Positions 59,290 to 64,000 of a stretch of DNA of 64,000 nucleotides are shown here, one piece after another. Numbering within the stretch: position 1 is the stretch's first letter; each line of letters starts with the position of its first letter. The notes below the pieces were generated by a model that saw only the letters and a list, made by a program, of their open reading frames with translations, was not told the origin of the DNA and did not search any database. Source of the stretch: Cryptomeria japonica (Eukaryota; Streptophyta; Pinopsida; Cupressales; Cupressaceae); contig NC_081407.1 of NCBI RefSeq assembly GCF_030272615.1, positions 263,484,574 through 263,548,573 on the forward strand, given 5' to 3'. Both the position numbers and the translations under genes were made by a program.

Positions 59290-59332
59290 CAAAAGTGGCA
59301 AAAAAATGGGAACCATTATTGTGAGTTCACCC
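59290..59332 (-). repeat. Right terminal inverted repeat of the DNA transposon
   Basis: Read inward, GGGTGAACTCACAATAATGG then TTCCCATTTTTTTGCCA. Followed by ACTT (59,333-59,336). Confidence 0.8.
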
Positions 59333-59336
59333 ACTT
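59333..59336 (+). repeat. Target site duplication ACTT, right copy
   Basis: Matches 49,059-49,062. Confidence 0.65.
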
Positions 59337-59806
59337 TATCCTCCATAAAAGAACTATGACTCATTAGTTGGTTATGCTCAAATTCAAATGAAGGAACCTC
59401 ACTTTATTAATGGAAGTTTAATCCTTAATGAACGAATCTCATCTTATTAGCCATACTTTTAATATTTAAGAAAGATATCAAATGTGGGTGGTTATCTTAA
59501 AACCAAATGAATGAACTTCAGTATATTAATCGCATTGAACCTTAAGGGAGGCCTCTTAAATTAATTATGTTTTAAAGTGCATTGAGTAAATAAACTCACG
59601 ATGGCCTCCTAACCACCCAAAGTAAATGGGCGCTTCCTAAAAATCCAAGGCGTCAATTTATCGAACATAGATATATGTCCATGTCTTATGCATTATCTCG
59701 TAATTAAGGTATCCAGCTTATTGGATCTTTTGGCGCGAGTTGAGTCAGGTGTAAGGTTACGTAATCACATTGGGAAACTCCTTAGGTTCGTTATCCTTCT
59801 GCTATG

Positions 59807-59815
59807 TTATATAAG
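59807..59815 (+). promoter_or_regulatory. TATA box of the large LTR
   Basis: TTATATAAG, about 145 bases before the LTR end and primer site, a usual distance for a plant LTR promoter. Confidence 0.6.
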
Positions 59816-59956
59816 TTTTTAGATAACTCCAAATTATCTTAATGTTGCAATTTATCAGTAATACTCTTAACTATTATTATAAAAAAAAAATATTTACACT
59901 CTATTTGAGTGTTTTTAACTTAAACCCTTAGGGGTTTCCTGGCGAGGCATTACACT

Positions 59957-59968
59957 TGGTATCAGAGC
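59957..59968 (+). other. Primer-binding site for initiator tRNA-Met
   Basis: TGGTATCAGAGC, two bases after the LTR end GGCATTACA. It fixes the direction of the large element and its 5' LTR. Confidence 0.95.
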
Positions 59969-62900
59969 CCATGTTGCAACACTGGGATCTCTGGTTTGTT
60001 TTGGGAATGATTATAGGTGTTTTGTCTACTTATTGAGGTCTTGGTCTACGATTTCTCTTACTTTGAAAAGGAGTCGTATGTACCTTCGTTCTTGATTTGT
60101 TTTACTCTTTTGACTAATCCATCTGGGTTGGTTGTTAATATCTTGAATCTAAAAGTACGGTATGTGCTTGTTTATGGTATTGATCAATTTTAATGATTGT
60201 CCACTTGAAAGACTAGTATGGCAAATGTTAATGCTTATTATGTAGTACATTGAGTGATTATGACTCTTCTTCTTCTCTCTCTCTAGTAAATTAAAAGGAT
60301 TCGATATGGGTAATTATCTCTTATTTAAGTTTTCTTATTGCAAGAGAAAGGATGATATTTCTTGAGCCCTTGTGTGAGCCTCATAACGTTTTTGTGTTTT
60401 AGATTGTGAAAGGGATTGGTTTGGGAGTTAATTTTTGGCTAATGATAGAAAATGGTATGTTTGCATTAAAGGGTTCTCCATGTGCTTGGTAGGAGTAATA
60501 TAATTAAATTCCATCTTAAGTAAGGTGCATTAAAATGCACATAGTTGATTTTGTGAAAATTGCTTGATGTGAAAGGAATACCAAAAGAGGACATGTTGTA
60601 GTAGCTTCAGGAGTGTAGTAATGTTCTCCTCGAAAGATTGTTTTATGTGCTTATTCAACTAGTGTGATTTAGGACCTATTAAGAGACGCACCATTTAACA
60701 TGCTTTGGATATAGATAATTGTCTTATTGTGTTTAAGAAAGAGTAAATGAAAGACTTGTTGAATTGCATGCATTAAATGTGTAAAATCTAGTAGATAGCT
60801 CTTCATTTACCTTCTTGTCATATTATGAATTTTCAATGTTATATTTGATGTATTATTGTATTGTACTGTATCACGAATAGTGATTGTTCTCAAGAAGACT
60901 TGTATTACAAAAGAAAATTTGGCTGTCTTGAATTCTTGTTCGGAAAACTAGAACATTATAGTGCAACAATAATGATTAGAAATGTCATGTTAGGATGCTT
61001 TGGCACCTTCCTTAAAGATAGCAAAATGAAAACCGTGCAACTAAAATGATAGACTTATATCCAAGCGTATGGTGTGATCTTGAAATTCTTGTGTATTCAT
61101 AGGAAATAGTTGATTTTCTAACTCTCTTCCTCCTCTTGTCTAAAATATAGGATTTGTTGTTTTTGAAATACTATTTGGAATGCAATGATTTAAGAAGAAA
61201 TTTTGTTATAACGCATATGAAATTGTATGTTTGCTTTTGGCTTCTAATTGAAAGAGGAAAGTTTTTTTTTTGCTTGGAAAAGAAAATTGCATAGTTAGTA
61301 ATGTGAATGAAAATGCTTAGTGAGATTTGAGAAAGATATCAGAATGATGTTATTTCCTTGTGTAAATTTGATTTGTTGAGGATTTCAGTACGTGGATCTA
61401 GAGTAAACTTTATTTAGTGATTCATGTGTAAAGAATAATTAAAACTTCCCTTAAGTATATGTTAGCATAATGTAAAGTACTCCCCGTAAATGTGACTAAC
61501 CAGTAATGGTGCTATTCTGTGTGTGCTGGAAGAAAACCCGTACTTTCTATGTGTGCCCATGGGATGGTGAAGTAATCAACCATTTGGAATATGTTTGCTT
61601 ATGAGTATGGGAAACCATACCTATCTATGTGATGTTTCTTATTTGTTTCCTTACTGAGTGCCAACCCACGGGTTGTTGATAAGTCAGTATGTGAAGGGGT
61701 AGTAGTAGAAGTCACCATTCCTTGAATAGTATGAATAGTGTATGAGTAATGTCAACGTGAAGCGACTTTAGCTTCCCTATTTTGAGGAAAAATATAGTTT
61801 TGTAATGAAACTATAACATAGGTGTACTCAATACTTCCCCTTGTGATGAACCGATCTTTGAGGTTCATGTGTGCTAGCCTAATTCCCATCTTTTATTTTG
61901 AGCATATAGATGATAGATCTTGAGCATATTGATGGATTTTATTGGAGCATTAGTTGCCTTGTCTTCATGAGAGGCGTGTTATTTTTCTTACATAAGTTGC
62001 CAACTGACTAGTGTTGGTAGGCTTGTGGGTAGACCTTAGCCATGTATACCTTTGGCTTATGGTGAGTATCTTGAGAGAAACATCGCTATGCGGAGTGTGA
62101 CCAACGCGTGCCTTATCTGCAAGGTACACTGCCATGCGGGATACGTCCATTGTGTGCCCAATCCACTTGGAGTATTGCTATGCCGTGTTGAGACACGATG
62201 CGGGATGTAGTAGACATTTCCATGCAGCCTACCGATAGGTATAGGGTAGAGAAATGTCGTGTGACGATGTGAAGCGGGGTGATGTCGAGGTGCACACTAC
62301 CATGCCATGCAGATGTGTGACTTGACCACACCACATGATGAGCTACTAGGATAGCTAGTTGCTAGTCACGTAGTGATGTAATGTGCACTTATGATTTTCT
62401 TTTATTTATTTATTTATTTCCTTGTGGGCCAGCAATTTATTTTACTTTGACCTTGATAGTTTAGCCATGATCTTGCAATCTTGATCTTACTTGATTTGAT
62501 GTTGCAAATCCGGAAATTATTTTCTTGTCTTATTGTTGGAATTGACAATTATTATCTTTATTCTTTTGTACTTTGGTGGCTAAACCGGTTTATCCTTGTT
62601 GTTTTCGTATGCTGGTCTTGTGTTGCAATGTGAATTCCTCTCCAAGAATGTAGGAGACGGTCTTGGATGAGTGTATACGAGGAAGTAGATGTAGGGAACC
62701 TTGAGGATGGAGGTATGTGAGGCTGTGAGATAGCTAGGATCCACTACCTACCTATGAGTGGTGACTATCTCTTTGAGGCTAAACACCTTACGCAACAAGG
62801 GGTATTCATGAGGGACTTGCATGGAAGGTAGCACCGCTATGGTGTACCCTAACACCATCAAGCCCTTGAGTGAGATGATGGATATTGTTGATTGTGTATT

Positions 62901-63555
62901 TGTTCTAAGAGCAGGCATAGAGATGTTGATTGTATATGTTACCTTTGACTGAGCATTAGACATGCTCACATGGGGCCTTTTGTGTTGTGCAAACCAGTCT
63001 TGTGGATGGATATTATGTGCAATCATGGAATAAATGGTATTAACTTGTCACTATGTTATGGGGCATAGTCATTGGAAAGGTTCTTGTATGTCTGAAATGT
63101 GTAAACAATTGAGTTCTTACATTGCTCTTATTTGTCGAAAGTTAACTTGGTGGTAGAAATTGATATTTGAAGCTAGTTCTATGCGATAAAGTTTTGTGAA
63201 AGAGATGAATTGGTGAAAGAAATTGACCTTGAGGGCATATTCTCTTGTCATGTTTGATAAATGAGTATGATAACTGTGTCTATATATTTTAATTACTTTA
63301 ATTTGGTGTAATAAAAGGGAAAATCCTCATTTCTCTACTATGATTGTGTGTAAATTCTAGAATATTTTAAGATGTGAATGGTGTTAGATGCATTCTGTTA
63401 ATGGATAATGACATTTGTAGAGGATTTATAAGTAATGTTCTAAAATGTTGACAAAATAGTTGTTTGTGCAAATTGATAATTGTTAATTGAGTTTAAGGGC
63501 TAATACGTGTTGCATGACTTCCATTTAGCCTTGCGACTTCCAGGAGTAAGTCAAA
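59969..63555 (+). mobile_element. Internal region of the large element, no protein genes
   Basis: Only about 3.6 kb lie between primer site and purine tract. No gag, protease, RT, RNase H or integrase motif is visible in any frame; the longest frames are short and unremarkable. Bases 62,040-62,340 are richer in GC with repeated TGCCATGC-GGGA, ATGCGGGATG and CTATGCGGAGTG motifs. This fits a LARD, a non-autonomous element using proteins of a relative. The primer site and long LTR recall Del/Tekay-type chromoviruses, but the parent is not shown. Confidence 0.75.
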
Positions 63556-63572
63556 GGCCTAGGGGGGGAGAA
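63556..63572 (+). other. Polypurine tract of the large element
   Basis: AGGCCTAGGGGGGGAGAA region, directly before the 3' LTR start TGTAATGCC. Confidence 0.85.
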
Positions 63573-64000
63573 TGTAATGCCCCTACCCTAGTCGGACTTG
63601 TAAAACCCGTTTGACCTTGATTGACTTCCTATGTGGCATTCTTGAATGGTAGGTTAACCATGATGCAATGTGTAGTTTAGATAATATAAATAATCGTGCA
63701 TACCTATTATTGTGATTTTGCATCGATTCTTGTGTAAATGTAATTGTTTCCTAACTCTTGTGATAAATCTCGAGCTAATGCCTTCATTGAATATGTATAT
63801 GTATATGTATGCTTGCATGATTCATGGGTGCAGGAGATTGCAGGTACAACACCGCCTAGGGCAAGGTTCATCTCCTTCGAGATTTGTAGGTTTGAGTAAA
63901 CCTCCTCCATCCTCAGAATTCAGATTTGGGGGTCATAAAACTCTCGTCTTGCCTTAGCCATGGTCAGGTGAGTGTCGTGTGTGGTTCGTGGGGCTTTCTT
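63573..64000 (+). repeat. 3' LTR of the large element, cut by the window end
   Basis: Starts TGTAATGCCCCTACCCTAG, aligned base by base with 45,150-45,577 with about 22 substitutions and one indel, mostly transitions. About 4.1 kb more should follow outside the window. Confidence 0.93.

Larger units (their letters stand above)
49063..59332. mobile_element. DNA transposon, 10.27 kb, two converging genes, terminal inverted repeats
   Basis: Left end GGGTGAATTCACAAAGCTGG; right end, read inward, GGGTGAACTCACAATAATGG. Of the first 26 bases 22 agree, and similarity continues into TTCCCA-TTTTGCCA. ACTT flanks both sides, so the target duplication looks 4 bp long. Inside, left to right: subterminal motif cluster, hairpin satellite, accessory gene (+), short tandem repeats, transposase gene (-), long AT-rich stretch, second subterminal cluster. 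The transposase has one stop and the accessory gene seven, so the copy is inactive. I cannot assign it to a named superfamily: a CACTA or hAT end is not present. Confidence 0.85.
45150..59954 (+). mobile_element. 5' LTR (about 4.5 kb without insert) of a large element lacking protein genes
   Basis: The ends are perfect 9-base inverted repeats, TGTAATGCC at 45,150 and GGCATTACA at 59,946-59,954, followed at once by a tRNA-iMet primer site. A second LTR starts at 63,573. The first 428 bases of the two differ at about 22 positions by eye (near 95% identical). Subtracting the 10.27 kb DNA transposon and one ACTT leaves about 4.53 kb, close to the 4.76 kb solo LTR at 22,774. TATA-like TTATATAAG at 59,807-59,815. 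It inserted into the coiled-coil gene of the copia-like element; the 5 bases before it are AGAAA. Confidence 0.88.

Noticed and set aside
59957-59968. Possible tRNA-Met gene
   Set aside because: Only the short complement of the tRNA 3' end is present, placed exactly next to an LTR end: a primer-binding site.
62113-62334. Minus-strand frames at 61,965-62,334 as a gene in the large element
   Set aside because: Short, biased by local repeats (GCATGGCA-like), no homology recognised and no splice context.

Overview
This 64 kb window looks like intergenic heterochromatin from a seed plant with a very large, slowly purged genome. A gymnosperm, perhaps a conifer, is the best guess from the style of the decayed elements; no sequence mark proves it. 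I found no convincing single-copy host gene, tRNA or rRNA. Almost everything can be assigned to nested transposable elements at different stages of decay.

Left part (1-28,685): fragments of a Ty3/gypsy Tat-like family on the + strand. Four LTR starts (80, 11,740, 16,345, 28,686) lie directly after the same purine tract AAAGAGGGGCAAA and share a TGTA(g/t/a)AC-like start, a TATA box 650-930 bases in, and a common leader. A complete but decayed Ty1/copia element (2,525-9,263, minus strand) sits in this block. Next to the Tat 3' ends is an antisense gene with a plant mobile domain (PMD; 13,255-15,938), whose short first exon is also recognisable in a second copy (11,061-11,131). The unit between the LTRs at 16,345 and 28,686 has a Gln/Asn-rich repeat reading frame where capsid should be, and it carries a 4.76 kb solo LTR (22,774-27,533) with a perfect 5-bp target duplication.

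Middle (28,686-42,617): a nearly full-length autonomous Tat element (leader, gag, protease, RT, RNase H, second archaeal-type RNase H, integrase, 3' region, tail of the antisense gene), broken by many stops and at least two frameshifts.

Right part (42,618-64,000): a four-layer nest. The Tat element is interrupted at 42,618 by a minus-strand copia-like element with a long coiled-coil reading frame next to its 3' LTR. That element is interrupted at 45,150 by a large element without protein genes, with a tRNA-iMet primer site and LTRs of about 4.5 kb. The 5' LTR of this element is in turn interrupted by a 10.27 kb DNA transposon (49,063-59,332) with terminal inverted repeats and a 4-bp ACTT duplication. 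The transposon carries two converging spliced genes: a DDE-type transposase of a family rarely named in plants, and an accessory protein I do not recognise. It also holds a 2.3 kb satellite made of near-perfect hairpins and clusters of a palindromic subterminal motif. It is the best candidate here for an undescribed system.

A theme across the window is that premature stops are nearly all TAG or TGA, hardly ever TAA. This fits C-to-T decay at methylated CHG (CAG) and CG (CGA) sites.
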